The notes beneath the pieces were generated by a model. That model saw nothing but the letters and a program-made list of their open reading frames with translations, made no database searches and had not been told where the DNA came from. A stretch of DNA of 47,801 bases from Caldifarciminota bacterium (GTDB taxonomy: Bacteria; Hydrothermota; Tepidihabitantia; Tepidihabitantales; CAIPLT01): positions 1 to 47,801 of the forward strand of contig CAIPLT010000076.1 of NCBI GenBank assembly GCA_903865935.1, given 5' to 3'. Positions within the stretch are counted from its first letter, which is position 1; every line of letters starts with the position of its first letter. This document shows, piece after piece, positions 25,409 to 34,299 of this stretch. The translations under genes were made by a program, and so were the position numbers.

Positions 25409-26747
25409 AGACATATTCCTTAAATGCCGTACCGCGTTGTTGAAAATTGGCAAATTTGTCAAAGCTCGCAAACCCGGGCGAGAAGAGGACGATATCATCT
25501 TGAGTCGCATATTTTTTTGCTATATCAACTGCATCTTGTAAAGAATCGGCAATCCTGAAATTTTGATAGTCATGTTTTTGTAACATTTCACTTAGCCGTT
25601 TACTATTTTCACCAATGAGTATCGTGAACTTTGCCTTTTTGATAATAGATTGAATATAGCTTGTAATATCGAGGTTTTTTTCTTTTCCGCCGGCAATTAG
25701 AATAACTGGTTGATTAAAAGAGTTCAAAGTTGCTGCACCAGCATCGGGATTAGTGCACATTGAATTGTTGAGATATTTAACGCCATTATATTCAGCAACA
25801 AATTCCAAACGATGTTCTAACCCAGTAAAGCCGCTTAAGATATTTGTAATTATATGATTTTTTACCTTTAGAATTTTAGCCACAGCAATAGTAGCTAAGA
25901 TACTACCCAAATATTGCGAGCCAAATAGTCTAATTTTGTTCACAGAACAAATCTTACTATTAGCAAAATATATTGAATTATTTTTTACATACGCGCCATT
26001 CACTTTATTCCGTTTTGAGAAATAGAGTTTTTTGGAATGAATCATATTATGCAACTTCATTATCGTATCATCATCTTGATTAATAACTGCGTAGTCACTT
26101 TTATTTTGATTTTCAAAAACTTTAAATTTTATTTGTTGATATTCAGATAATGACGCATGTCGATCAAGATGGTCAGCGGTTATATTTAAGAGGAGAGCGA
26201 TGTTGGGATGAAATTTACTACTACGTTCTAACTGAAAACTTGAGACTTCGATCACATAATAATCTTTTGGTTCTTGCATTAAAGCCGTTGCAAAAGGAAG
26301 CCCAGGTGCTAAATTTCCTCCCCAGAATATATTTTTGCCATCAGCAGCAAGTATTTTCCCTAATAAAACAGTTGTTGTTGATTTGCCATTGGTGCCGGTT
26401 ATCGCAATCACTGGTCGATTCAAAACTTGAGCTGCAAACTCGATTTCGTCGAGAATTGGAATTGAATTGTTTCTAAAGAATTTCACGATTTCACTGTGCT
26501 CGGATAATCCAGGACTACATATTGCCAATTGAGGCTTTTTATTTAAAATCGGCCAATGAAAATCATGCATAATCATAAACCCCGGACTACCCAGTAGACT
26601 GATATTCGGTTTCTGGTTAAAATTTTCTTTATTGTCGTCATACGCATATATTGGCAATCTTTTATATAACAAATATTGAGCGATTGTTCGACCCACACGC
26701 CCTAAACCAATTACAGCAACCGGCGAAAGTGTCGATAAATTGTTCAT
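25395..26747 (-). CDS. murD: UDP-N-acetylmuramoylalanine--D-glutamate ligase
   Basis: MurD adds D-glutamate to UDP-MurNAc-L-Ala. The 450-aa protein has the N-terminal Rossmann-like VAVIGLGRVGRTIAQYL, the P-loop ITGTNGKSTTTVLLGKIL, EVSSFQLERSSKFHPNIALLLNITADHLDRH and the C-terminal LLIGENSKRLSE-like block (here ILIGENSKRLSEML). The length is normal. It overlaps mraY by 4 nt at its 5' end and ftsW by 14 nt at its 3' end. Assignment is by family motifs and by its mraY-murD-ftsW position. Confidence 0.95.
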   Translation of the reverse strand: MNNLSTLSPVAVIGLGRVGRTIAQYLLYKRLPIYAYDDNKENFNQKPNISLLGSPGFMIMHDFHWPILNKKPQLAICSPGLSEHSEIVKFFRNNSIPILDEIEFAAQVLNRPVIAITGTNGKSTTTVLLGKILAADGKNIFWGGNLAPGLPFATALMQEPKDYYVIEVSSFQLERSSKFHPNIALLLNITADHLDRHASLSEYQQIKFKVFENQNKSDYAVINQDDDTIMKLHNMIHSKKLYFSKRNKVNGAYVKNNSIYFANSKICSVNKIRLFGSQYLGSILATIAVAKILKVKNHIITNILSGFTGLEHRLEFVAEYNGVKYLNNSMCTNPDAGAATLNSFNQPVILIAGGKEKNLDITSYIQSIIKKAKFTILIGENSKRLSEMLQKHDYQNFRIADSLQDAVDIAKKYATQDDIVLFSPGFASFDKFANFQQRGTAFKEYVYELK

Positions 26748-27832
26748 CGTATCTTAAGTGTTGAGACTGCTAACATTGCCAATAGAATTCCTAATATCCA
26801 GAATCGAACAACGATTTTCGGTTCCTGCCACCCACATAATTCAAAATGATGATGTAGAGGTGCCATTCGAAAGATACGTTTACCGCGCGTTGTATGGAAG
26901 TATATTACCTGCAATAGTACTGTAATAGCTTCAATCACAAAAACACCGCCGACAAAAACTAACAAAAACTCTTGTTTAATTACAACCGCAAAGAAGCCGA
27001 TTAAAGCACCTAATGGCAATGAACCAGTATCACCCATCATTATTTGAGCAGGGAATGTATTGAACCAGAGAAATCCTAAACATGCACCAAGCAAAGCAAA
27101 GCAAAAGATGGTCATCTCGCCAGAACCAGGAACAAACAGAATATTGAGATAACCTGCAAGTTTTGCATTGCCGGCAACATAAGATAGTATCGCATAGCTG
27201 CCAGCACTAATTCCGAGAAGACCAGTTGCTAGTCCGTCTAAACCGTCAGCAAGATTAACAGCATTGGAAGTCAATATAATAACAAGAACGACAAATGGTA
27301 TATAGAAGATGCGAAAGTCGATTTGAATATTCTTGAAAAATATAAAATTAGTTATCGTTTTAAGTTCGGGATTAACCGGATAAAAATATAATATTATACC
27401 AACTATTGATGCAAAGATAATTTGCGAGATTAGTTTGATTCGTTTATTAAGACCGCGGGGTTTATTGAGCCGAACTTTTACATAGTCATCGAAGTATCCA
27501 AGAATTCCGAAAGAAATAATAACAAAAATTCCTAATTGAACATGTCGGTTAGTGAGGTCAGTGAAAAGTATCGTTGAAATAACAATCGCAGCAATGATTA
27601 ATATACCTCCCATTGTTGGTATCCCAGCTTTACTTTGATGTTGTTTCGGTACTTCGTCACGGATATTCTGTCCCAATGCCATCTGTCTAACTTTTTTGAT
27701 AAATAATGGACCCAAGAAAAGGCAGATAAATAGAGATAACGCCCCGGCATAGGTAGCACGAAATGTAATATAACGCAGCAGATTAAGAGCACCAAAATGA
27801 TCTTTTAATGGATATAATAAATTGTAAAGCAT
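26744..27832 (-). CDS. mraY: Phospho-N-acetylmuramoyl-pentapeptide transferase
   Basis: MraY forms lipid I from UDP-MurNAc-pentapeptide and undecaprenyl phosphate. The 362-aa protein has about ten membrane helices and the family motifs: QHQSKAGIPTMGGILII, GYFDDYVKVRLNKPRGLNKRIKL, NAVNLADGLDGLATGL, MMGDTGSLPLGALIG and the HHHFELCGWQEPKIVVRFWI end. The aspartates in GYFDDY and NLADGLDG are the catalytic and Mg ligands known for the family. It starts 2 nt after murE; the usual murF between them is missing. Confidence 0.97.
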   Translation of the reverse strand: MLYNLLYPLKDHFGALNLLRYITFRATYAGALSLFICLFLGPLFIKKVRQMALGQNIRDEVPKQHQSKAGIPTMGGILIIAAIVISTILFTDLTNRHVQLGIFVIISFGILGYFDDYVKVRLNKPRGLNKRIKLISQIIFASIVGIILYFYPVNPELKTITNFIFFKNIQIDFRIFYIPFVVLVIILTSNAVNLADGLDGLATGLLGISAGSYAILSYVAGNAKLAGYLNILFVPGSGEMTIFCFALLGACLGFLWFNTFPAQIMMGDTGSLPLGALIGFFAVVIKQEFLLVFVGGVFVIEAITVLLQVIYFHTTRGKRIFRMAPLHHHFELCGWQEPKIVVRFWILGILLAMLAVSTLKIR

Positions 27833-27834
27833 AA

Positions 27835-29307
27835 CTATATTTTTTCTAATTCTTTGATTGCAATTTCTTTATCGGAAAATCGAATCAATTTATCGCCGAA
27901 AATCTGATATTCTTCATGTCCTTTTCCGGCAATCAGAATTGTGTCATCAGGTTTTGCAATGCTAATCGCTCGTCTAATCGCATGTGCGCGGTCAATAATT
28001 ACTTCGAAATTTTTTACTTTAATACCTCTTTTTATTTCATTGATAATTGCTTCTGGTTTTTCGAAACGGGGATTGTCTGAAGTGATAATCGAATAATTGC
28101 ACAATCCGGTTGCAACTTTTCCCATCGCCGGTCTTTTTTGGCGGTCCCGGTTACCACCACAACCAAACACGACTATCATATTACGACGTGTGATATGTTT
28201 TAGAGTCGTAATCGCGACATTTAAAGCTTTTTCAGTATGGGCGTAGTCAATGTAGACATTAAAATCCTTATCGGTTTTGATTCGTTCGAGACGACCAGGA
28301 ACAACCGCAAGTTTTTCCAATCCGAGTTTTATTAATTTGTCCGAGATACCTAATCCTTTTGCAACACCGATTGCCGCCATCATGTTGTAAATATTATGCG
28401 TGCCAATCATTGGAAGCGTTATTTTCATTGGCGAGGCTTTTTTATTGAAGTAAATAAGAGCATCAATACCGTTATGAGACTGCGTTTTTATTTTAGCAGA
28501 AATAGTGCATTTTTTATTTAGACCGTAAGTGATTAATTTTGCTTTAGTATTTTTAATAATTTTAGTAGCAAACGTATCATCATAATTTATAACCGCGAAT
28601 GATGATGAAGCCAGATTCTTAAATAGTTTCAATTTTGCTTCGCCATAGGCGCGAATCGTTTTGTGAAAATCTAAATGGTCCTGTGTAAGATTCGTAAAAA
28701 CTCCTATTTTGAAATCTAAACCAGAAGTTCGGTCAAGAGCCAAGGCATGTGAAGAGATTTCGCTAATACAATATTTAATTTTTCTTTTTACTAAATCCGC
28801 AAGAAATGAAACAAAGTCCAGACTTTCAGGTGTAGTGTTTGGAGCAGAGAGCCATTTCGTGCCGTCGTAATATTTAATTGTTCCTAGAAGCCCGGTTTTT
28901 TTACCGGCGGCTTCCAAAATTGATTTAATCATGAAAGATGATGTCGTTTTTCCATCAGTGCCAGTAATTCCGATTAAGGATAATTTTTTTGATGGGTAAT
29001 CATAAAAACTATTAGCTACCGCGGCTAAAAAATGTCGGGGGTTTTGCGTAACGACCGCGGTTAATTTGCTATATTTCTTTGTAATAATTTTAGCCAGAGA
29101 AACATCTTTTGTCGCGATCGCCAATGCACCATTTTTTATTGCCGATTCAACATACAATCGACCAGAAGTTCGATAACCATCAATTGCGACAAAAAGGTCG
29201 CCAACTTTAGTTTTTTGGGAGTGTACGGAAATACCTTTAATTTTAATATCTGGATTACCGATAATGCGGCAGTCAATTTTCTCACACAGCGTACTGAGTT
29301 TTTTCAT
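27835..29307 (-). CDS. murE: UDP-MurNAc-tripeptide synthetase, meso-DAP type
   Basis: MurE adds the third amino acid to the peptidoglycan stem. The 490-aa protein has the N-terminal GISVHSQKTKVGDLFVAIDG, the P-loop GITGTDGKTTSSFMIKSI, EISSHALALDRTSGLDFKIGVFTNLTQDHLDFHKT and the C-terminal specificity motif DNPR at about 409-412 (ITSDNPRFEKPEAI). DNPR is the meso-diaminopimelate form, so the wall is of the Gram-negative (A1-gamma) type. The start lies 1 nt after the ftsI stop. No murF follows. Confidence 0.96.
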   Translation of the reverse strand: MKKLSTLCEKIDCRIIGNPDIKIKGISVHSQKTKVGDLFVAIDGYRTSGRLYVESAIKNGALAIATKDVSLAKIITKKYSKLTAVVTQNPRHFLAAVANSFYDYPSKKLSLIGITGTDGKTTSSFMIKSILEAAGKKTGLLGTIKYYDGTKWLSAPNTTPESLDFVSFLADLVKRKIKYCISEISSHALALDRTSGLDFKIGVFTNLTQDHLDFHKTIRAYGEAKLKLFKNLASSSFAVINYDDTFATKIIKNTKAKLITYGLNKKCTISAKIKTQSHNGIDALIYFNKKASPMKITLPMIGTHNIYNMMAAIGVAKGLGISDKLIKLGLEKLAVVPGRLERIKTDKDFNVYIDYAHTEKALNVAITTLKHITRRNMIVVFGCGGNRDRQKRPAMGKVATGLCNYSIITSDNPRFEKPEAIINEIKRGIKVKNFEVIIDRAHAIRRAISIAKPDDTILIAGKGHEEYQIFGDKLIRFSDKEIAIKELEKI

Positions 29308-29308
29308 G

Positions 29309-31018
29309 TCAGTGAATTACAATATCGTTATTGATCTGATTCGTTTTTGGATTTTCAGCTCTTAATATTTCATTAGCGATTTTTTTAAATAGAGGACAGG
29401 TGACACTTCCGGCAAATCTTGTAAACTTAGGTTCATCAACAAACGTCGCAATCAAATATTTTGGATTGTCTTTTGGGAAGAATCCGATGAAGGTCATCAG
29501 CGATTTTTTATCTGAATATCGTCCGTTGGGTTCTAATTTTTGTGCGGTGCCGGTCTTACCGCAGACTTGATATTCATCAAGCGCGGCTGCCTGACCCGTA
29601 CCATCAGTTACCGCGCGGGCTAAGATATCTTTTATCATTAATACAGTTTTTTCGTCTAATACTTGGCGGACCATTTTCTTTTCACCACGATACACTACTT
29701 TGTCATCATTGATAATCTGTTTTATTATATAAGGCTTTAATAACTGACCATCGCGCGCGATTGACAAGTACGCCACTGAGAGTTGAAGTAAAGTTGCGCG
29801 CACACCCTGTCCAAAAGCGTTATTGGCAAATCGTAATTGGGTCAATTGGTTAGGTCGGTCTACAAAACCGTTAGCTTCACCGGACATTTCAATACCGGTC
29901 GGGAAACTTAGACCAAAGCAACGTTCCATTAAATAGAAATCTTGTGCGGAAAGCATTTGCGATAACAAAGAAACACCGATGTTGGATGATTTGATAAATA
30001 TATCATCGAAAGTGATGACGCCATTATTGTGTACATCCTTTATTTTCTTGCCAGAGATTAATATATTTTTTGATACATCGTATTTTCTTTCCAATAATGT
30101 ATCTTTGGCATTTGATGTTAGTGCCGTAGCACAGATTACCAATTTATATACTGACCCTGGTTCAAATTCATCCGATATGGCAAACGGTGTCCAAAGATTA
30201 GACGGATAATCCCTATAGTTCTGTGGGTCAAAATCGGGATAATCACACATCGCCAGGATTGAACCATCGTTTGCATCGAGAATAAGAACCGAACCGCGAA
30301 TTGCCTGGAATGAATCGACACATTTAGCTAAATTCTTATAGGCAATCTCCTGCATTTCTAAATCAATCGTTAAAACAACATCACTGCCGTTAATCGGCTG
30401 AACTTGTGGATAAGAAGGCCAGTAGTAATCGTTACCGGTAGCATCTTTCTGCAAAATTATCCACCCCGGTTTTCCTTTAAGAATACTGTCGAATGCAAAT
30501 TCAAGGCCGCTCAAACCTGCTTCATCACCCATAAAACCAGTAACACTCGCGATACTTGAACCAAATGGATATATACGTTTGATGTCATCGGCAACGATTA
30601 CGCTGTTATCGAACTGACGATGGTGCAAGTCGTTTTTTAATCGATTGGCGACCTGATAGTCGATGAACTTTTTGAACCAAAAGAGTCGCGATTTAGTATT
30701 CAGCTCATCGATGATTTCATTTTCAGGTTTTAACTCATATGATGCAAGAAGGGTTGCTACGCTGTCCCGGCATCGTACGTATTTAGGTAAGATGCGGATG
30801 GATGAACACAATTGATTATAAACTAAGGGACGGAATTTGGTATCAAGTATTCTACCGCGCTCAGCAAGCAGTGGTATTGAATCTGTCTGCTGTCTTTTTG
30901 CCTGTAAATCATATTTTTTAGCATAAAAAGTTTGTAGCATAAAGATATAAATGAATAGTGTAATAAAAGCCAAAGATAAAATGAATTTAACAATCTTAAC
31001 TCGCTTAATACTATTCAT
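29309..31018 (-). CDS. ftsI: Penicillin-binding protein, FtsI/PBP3 type transpeptidase
   Basis: This is the class B PBP that cross-links septal peptidoglycan. The 569-aa protein has one N-terminal membrane helix (about 10-30), a pedestal domain with AERGRILDTKFRPLVYN, and a transpeptidase domain with SVYK (about 290, in FEPGSVYKLV), SSN in IKSSNIGVSLL and KTGTAQK (about 487). The class B length is normal and there is no PASTA domain. It overlaps the FtsL-like gene by 8 nt and is followed by murE after 1 nt. Confidence 0.94.
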   Translation of the reverse strand: MNSIKRVKIVKFILSLAFITLFIYIFMLQTFYAKKYDLQAKRQQTDSIPLLAERGRILDTKFRPLVYNQLCSSIRILPKYVRCRDSVATLLASYELKPENEIIDELNTKSRLFWFKKFIDYQVANRLKNDLHHRQFDNSVIVADDIKRIYPFGSSIASVTGFMGDEAGLSGLEFAFDSILKGKPGWIILQKDATGNDYYWPSYPQVQPINGSDVVLTIDLEMQEIAYKNLAKCVDSFQAIRGSVLILDANDGSILAMCDYPDFDPQNYRDYPSNLWTPFAISDEFEPGSVYKLVICATALTSNAKDTLLERKYDVSKNILISGKKIKDVHNNGVITFDDIFIKSSNIGVSLLSQMLSAQDFYLMERCFGLSFPTGIEMSGEANGFVDRPNQLTQLRFANNAFGQGVRATLLQLSVAYLSIARDGQLLKPYIIKQIINDDKVVYRGEKKMVRQVLDEKTVLMIKDILARAVTDGTGQAAALDEYQVCGKTGTAQKLEPNGRYSDKKSLMTFIGFFPKDNPKYLIATFVDEPKFTRFAGSVTCPLFKKIANEILRAENPKTNQINNDIVIH

Positions 31019-31373
31019 TTATTTTAGCGGAAATCGACGACGGGGTTTTATTTACCTTAGCACTGTCCGGTTTGGTATTAACGTTCTGTTTAACTGGTGT
31101 CGTAGTTTTTGTGATTTGAGTCGGCTGGTTATTTTCTGAGTTCTTTACTTTGGACGGGAATTGCAGGTTAAATTGTTGAGCAGTATCTTCGAGATTTACA
31201 AACAAAAAGGTATTAACTTCTTTGCTCTCAAGACCGGTTATCTCTTCTTTTAGTAGCTGTCTTTGTTTTTCAAGGCGGGCCAGCTCCTGCGTGCAGGAAA
31301 CGCTATATCGATGCTGAAACAGGTACAGAATAAAAAACGCAGTTATTAAAATTACCCAGACAATTTTTTTCAT
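31011..31373 (-). CDS. ftsL: FtsL-like septum protein
   Basis: A 120-aa bitopic protein with an N-terminal membrane helix (IVWVILITAFFILYLF, 4-19) and a following coiled-coil (TQELARLEKQRQLLKEEITGLES, about 28-50), the shape of FtsL/DivIC. Sequence of FtsL is poorly conserved, so position decides: it lies between rsmH and ftsI, as ftsL does elsewhere. The C-terminal third (TQITKTTTPVKQNVNTKPDSAKVNK) is a low-complexity Thr/Lys/Asn tail unlike typical short FtsL. It overlaps ftsI by 8 nt. Confidence 0.8.
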   Translation of the reverse strand: MKKIVWVILITAFFILYLFQHRYSVSCTQELARLEKQRQLLKEEITGLESKEVNTFLFVNLEDTAQQFNLQFPSKVKNSENNQPTQITKTTTPVKQNVNTKPDSAKVNKTPSSISAKINE

Positions 31374-31438
31374 ATTACGATACCTCGATTATTTTTTACC
31401 ATTTATCTAATGAAAAAATTAATATAAACTAAAATCAT

Positions 31439-32356
31439 TCAAATCTTCTCAGCCGCCCTTAATAGTGCACTGCGGGCAGACGGGTTTATAGTTATTTCTG
31501 CTAATGTTGGACGAAGAGGTTTTTTTGTCAGAACCTTAATGATATTTTCCTGCGCATAATGACGAAATGTTTGTTTGGTGATGCGGTCTTCCAAAGAATG
31601 ATACGAGATGACAACAATCCGTGCGCCTTTAACTAATAACTGAATCGAGCGTTCCAGACCGATTTTGATATTTTCCAGTTCGTGATTGACCGCAATCCGC
31701 AATGCTTGGAAAATTCTCGACAGGGTCTTGGTCTGCTGGTGTGATGGGGTCTTTTCGCAGATAATTCTTACCAAATCAAGCGTGGTATTAATCTGTTGCC
31801 GATGATTGAAAATATGCTGTGCGATTTTATTGGCATACCGCTCTTCGCCGTATTCAAAGAATATTTTTTTCAGTTCCGGCAATGAACTATGACGGACAAT
31901 TTCCAGAGCGCGTGCTTGTGGCATTGACTGGTTAAATCTCATATCTAAGGGACCATCCGCATTATAAGTGAAACCGCGAGCGGGCGTTGATATCTGATAA
32001 TAGGAAACACCCAAATCAAAGAGCACACCATCGAGATAATAATCAGGGAATTCTTTGGCAACTTTGTCAAGCTCAGTGTAGTTCATCTGATACAGGTGAA
32101 GATTCGAATATTTACTGAGTCGTGTTTTAGCATAATCAATCGCGTCAGAGTCGCAATCAAGACCAATCACAATCCCTTTTTTGATAATATCAAGTATTGC
32201 CTTTGAATGCCCGCCGCCGCCAAGCGTTGCATCAATATACATTGGCTCTTGGTCAAGCTTTTTCACGCTGTTAGTTATGACAAGATAATTAAGCACTTCA
32301 TGTACCATTACTGGCGTGTGAAATTCGATATTCGGTTTTGTTTGTTCGCGTATCAT
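31439..32356 (-). CDS. rsmH: 16S rRNA (cytosine-1402-N4)-methyltransferase
   Basis: RsmH (MraW) methylates C1402 of 16S rRNA. The 305-aa protein has HTPVMVHEVLNYL (13-25), the SAM loop YIDATLGGGGHSKAIL, GVLFDLGVSYYQISTPARGFTYNADGPLDMRFNQ and the C-terminal RIVVISYHSLEDRITKQTFRHYAQE, all diagnostic. Start and mraZ stop overlap by 4 nt (ATGA). A gap of 65 nt separates it from the FtsL-like gene, the largest gap within the cluster. Confidence 0.97.
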   Translation of the reverse strand: MIREQTKPNIEFHTPVMVHEVLNYLVITNSVKKLDQEPMYIDATLGGGGHSKAILDIIKKGIVIGLDCDSDAIDYAKTRLSKYSNLHLYQMNYTELDKVAKEFPDYYLDGVLFDLGVSYYQISTPARGFTYNADGPLDMRFNQSMPQARALEIVRHSSLPELKKIFFEYGEERYANKIAQHIFNHRQQINTTLDLVRIICEKTPSHQQTKTLSRIFQALRIAVNHELENIKIGLERSIQLLVKGARIVVISYHSLEDRITKQTFRHYAQENIIKVLTKKPLRPTLAEITINPSARSALLRAAEKI

Positions 32357-32844
32357 TGTTTTGGATTATTCAGATTCAGTTTTCTGCCGATCTCAATAAG
32401 TTTATCAATATTTTCTATATCAGATGTAAAATGGGTATCAATATTTTTCTGGTATTGTTCAAAGTTCTCGGGATTCCAGATTTCAAAGAAGTCGCCATTG
32501 CCGGCAATTATCACATCGTGATTAATTTTTGCGTATTCTTTATACTGGGCAGGAATCAGGATGCGTCCCTGAAAATCAAGTTTGACGCTTGTGATATTTG
32601 CCTGAAAACCTCGGCGTATTCTCAACGATTCAGCATGAAAGCGCGACAGGTTCATAATAATCTCTTTTTCAAATTTTTCCCAGACCTCCGGGGAGTGGAC
32701 TTCAATCACATTATCCCGGCCTTTGTTCAAATACAATTCGCCCTTGTGCTTGGAAGGTAAGAGACGACGATAAGTATTCGGTATCGCTACTCGTCCTTTT
32801 GCGTCAAGCGAGTGTTGAAAATATCCGCGAAATATATTATTCAT
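32353..32844 (-). CDS. mraZ: Transcriptional regulator MraZ
   Basis: MraZ is the ring-forming AbrB-like regulator of the division and cell wall cluster. The 163-aa protein contains two MraZ repeats: FQHSLDAKGRVAIPNTYRRLL (8-28) and VKLDFQGRILIPAQYKEYA (about 86-104), each with the DxxGR core. It is the first gene of the cluster and is preceded by three GTGG repeats at 10-bp spacing, its expected operator, so autoregulation is likely. The extra C-terminal 20 or so residues are hydrophilic. Confidence 0.96.
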   Translation of the reverse strand: MNNIFRGYFQHSLDAKGRVAIPNTYRRLLPSKHKGELYLNKGRDNVIEVHSPEVWEKFEKEIIMNLSRFHAESLRIRRGFQANITSVKLDFQGRILIPAQYKEYAKINHDVIIAGNGDFFEIWNPENFEQYQKNIDTHFTSDIENIDKLIEIGRKLNLNNPKQ

Positions 32845-32847
32845 ATT

Positions 32848-32877
32848 TATTCACCACTATTCACCACTTATACCCAC
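32848..32877 (-). promoter_or_regulatory. MraZ operator: three GTGG repeats, 10-bp period
   Basis: On the minus strand GTGGG begins at 32877, and GTGGT begins at 32867 and again at 32857. The three boxes are in direct orientation with an exact 10-bp period between the -10 box and the mraZ ATG. Known MraZ sites in other bacteria are direct repeats with a similar GTGG/TGGG core, so this is the likely autoregulatory operator. Confidence 0.75.
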
Positions 32878-32903
32878 TCTAACGAAAAATTGCGTTTTGT
32901 CAA
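32876..32903 (-). promoter_or_regulatory. Promoter of the mraZ-ftsZ cluster
   Basis: On the minus strand TTGACA (32903-32898), 16-bp spacer, TAGAGT (32881-32876). The first MraZ box overlaps the end of the -10 hexamer, so bound MraZ would block RNA polymerase. The expected start near 32869 gives a leader of about 25 nt. Confidence 0.65.
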
Positions 32904-33425
32904 GGATATATTGTATTTGCTAAATTTTATGTAACATATTGATATAAAATAAGTTAATCTATATAAAAAAATCAACATTGTATTAGCTCTAACTTATTAA
33001 TAGGGGGTGGTTTAAAATAGGAATTTTGGCGGAATGGCGTACGAGTATAGATGATTTTTATCAATTTTTTTGTATCTACAATAAAAGATTGGTTATGGTC
33101 AAGATTAGAATGAAGTGATTATAGTATTAGCTATTTGTAAGTAAAAAAATATAACGTCTCATGCCTATTTGCTTTGCAGTTAATTCAGTTGTTGACTCCA
33201 CCGATTATAGTACCAGCGATATGTCAGACAAAATGTCCGGCAGAGGAGAGCTGGAAAACCTATAAAATCAAGCCCTCAAGCATGCACCAGGCTTACCTTG
33301 AAAATAAGTCAAAAGACCGGCAAGAAAATTAACCAAGATGCCGAATAATAAAATGCATGAAAAATTTACTTTTTATGATTGATTATCGACTGCAATTATT
33401 TGGCAACGCCATTTCTATAATGTTT
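32904..33425. other. Intergenic region upstream of mraZ, no gene found
   Basis: About 520 nt between the SpmB-like stop and the mraZ promoter. The part nearest mraZ is AT-rich. From 33160 to 33340 base composition is more gene-like, and two short broken frames can be read on the plus strand (for example DSTDYSTSDMSDKMSGRGELEN before a stop), so a degraded gene or IS remnant is possible, but nothing is recognisable. Any terminator of the upstream operon would be here; no strong hairpin with a T-run is evident. Confidence 0.4.
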
Positions 33426-33872
33426 TTAGAAATCTGCGAAAATCGATTTTTCTCGGATAAATTTACTGACTATGTAAGTTACAAGAAATGCTAATAGTAT
33501 TCTGGGAATTGTAATCCAGAACAGACTGGCACCGAGCATGAGAAATAAACCAGTATCTTCAAATATTGCATGGCACATTGATAAAAATACCGAGACTAAA
33601 AGTACCTGCTTTTTATCAATATTCTCTTTTTTAATCATATCGTCAATCACGCCCGCGCCATAAATTATCCCGAGCATTATTCCTGCCAAAAGCGGTGCCG
33701 ATGATTCTTTTTTGTATCCCAAGAACTTGATAAATTTGCCGACGGCATTGATGCCTTTGGTCAAAATACCACTGCGCTGAATTAATTCCAGAAAGATAAA
33801 TACAATGAGCAAGATGACAAAAGTCTTGCCTGCTAAGCTGAGAACGCCTTTTAAGTAATTAGTAAATATCAT
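33426..33872 (-). CDS. Nucleoside-recognition (Gate) domain protein, SpmB-like
   Basis: A 148-aa membrane protein with about four helices, of the Gate domain type shared by nucleoside transporters and the spore maturation proteins SpmA/SpmB. Seen are TFVILLIVFIFLELIQRSG, SAPLLAGIMLGIIYGAGVIDD and LLVSVFLSMCHAIFEDTGLFLMLGAS. The conserved glycine-rich GIMLGIIYGAG and the CHAIFEDT block suggest a carrier or channel core. It overlaps the SpmA-like gene by 4 nt, so the two halves are probably subunits. There are no sporulation genes nearby, so the spore name is only historical. Substrate unknown. Confidence 0.78.
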   Translation of the reverse strand: MIFTNYLKGVLSLAGKTFVILLIVFIFLELIQRSGILTKGINAVGKFIKFLGYKKESSAPLLAGIMLGIIYGAGVIDDMIKKENIDKKQVLLVSVFLSMCHAIFEDTGLFLMLGASLFWITIPRILLAFLVTYIVSKFIREKSIFADF

Positions 33873-34297
33873 ATTTTAGCAAACAATAAACCAACGACAA
33901 TTGCAATGGTAATGCGTAATAATAAAAGAAAGATAAAACGTGTTTTGAGCTTGATAAAGACCGATGTTTCCAATAACTGGCTATGGGATATGAGAAGCAT
34001 TAATGCAAGGGTCGTTATCTGATGAGAGTTTAGACGTAGTTGCGGGATAACACCGATTGCCGCATAGATATTGATAAAATTTCCAAGAATTAAAGCTAAA
34101 GCACTTTCACCAGGCAGACCAAAAAACTTCATTGTCGGCGCTAAAAAGTCACCGAACATCTTTAATAAAGACGTAATTGATAAAATATAAACCAGCGTAT
34201 AAACCGGGATGATGATTTTCATTAAATCGAGAAAGGTGTTGACGGTTCGTTTTATTGCGGAATAGAAAAAATCTTTAATTGTGATTATGTAAGACAA
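33869..34297 (-). CDS. Nucleoside-recognition (Gate) domain protein, SpmA-like
   Basis: A 142-aa membrane protein with about four helices and the Gate pattern: DLMKIIIPVYTLVYILSITSLLKMFGDFLAPTMKFFGLPGESALALILGNFINIYAAIGVI. The block GLPGESALALILGNFINIYAA is typical of the family. Start lies within 3 nt of the uvrB stop and the end overlaps the SpmB-like gene by 4 nt, so the three are one transcription unit. It probably pairs with the SpmB-like half to form a full transporter-like unit. Function not proven for most members. Confidence 0.78.
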   Translation of the reverse strand: MSYIITIKDFFYSAIKRTVNTFLDLMKIIIPVYTLVYILSITSLLKMFGDFLAPTMKFFGLPGESALALILGNFINIYAAIGVIPQLRLNSHQITTLALMLLISHSQLLETSVFIKLKTRFIFLLLLRITIAIVVGLLFAKI

Positions 34298-34299
34298 GT

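Noticed and set aside
25409..25510. Upstream start of ftsW at 25510
   Set aside because: It would place more than 100 nt inside murD and add residues with no FtsW similarity; an ATG with AAGGA at the right distance is at 25408.
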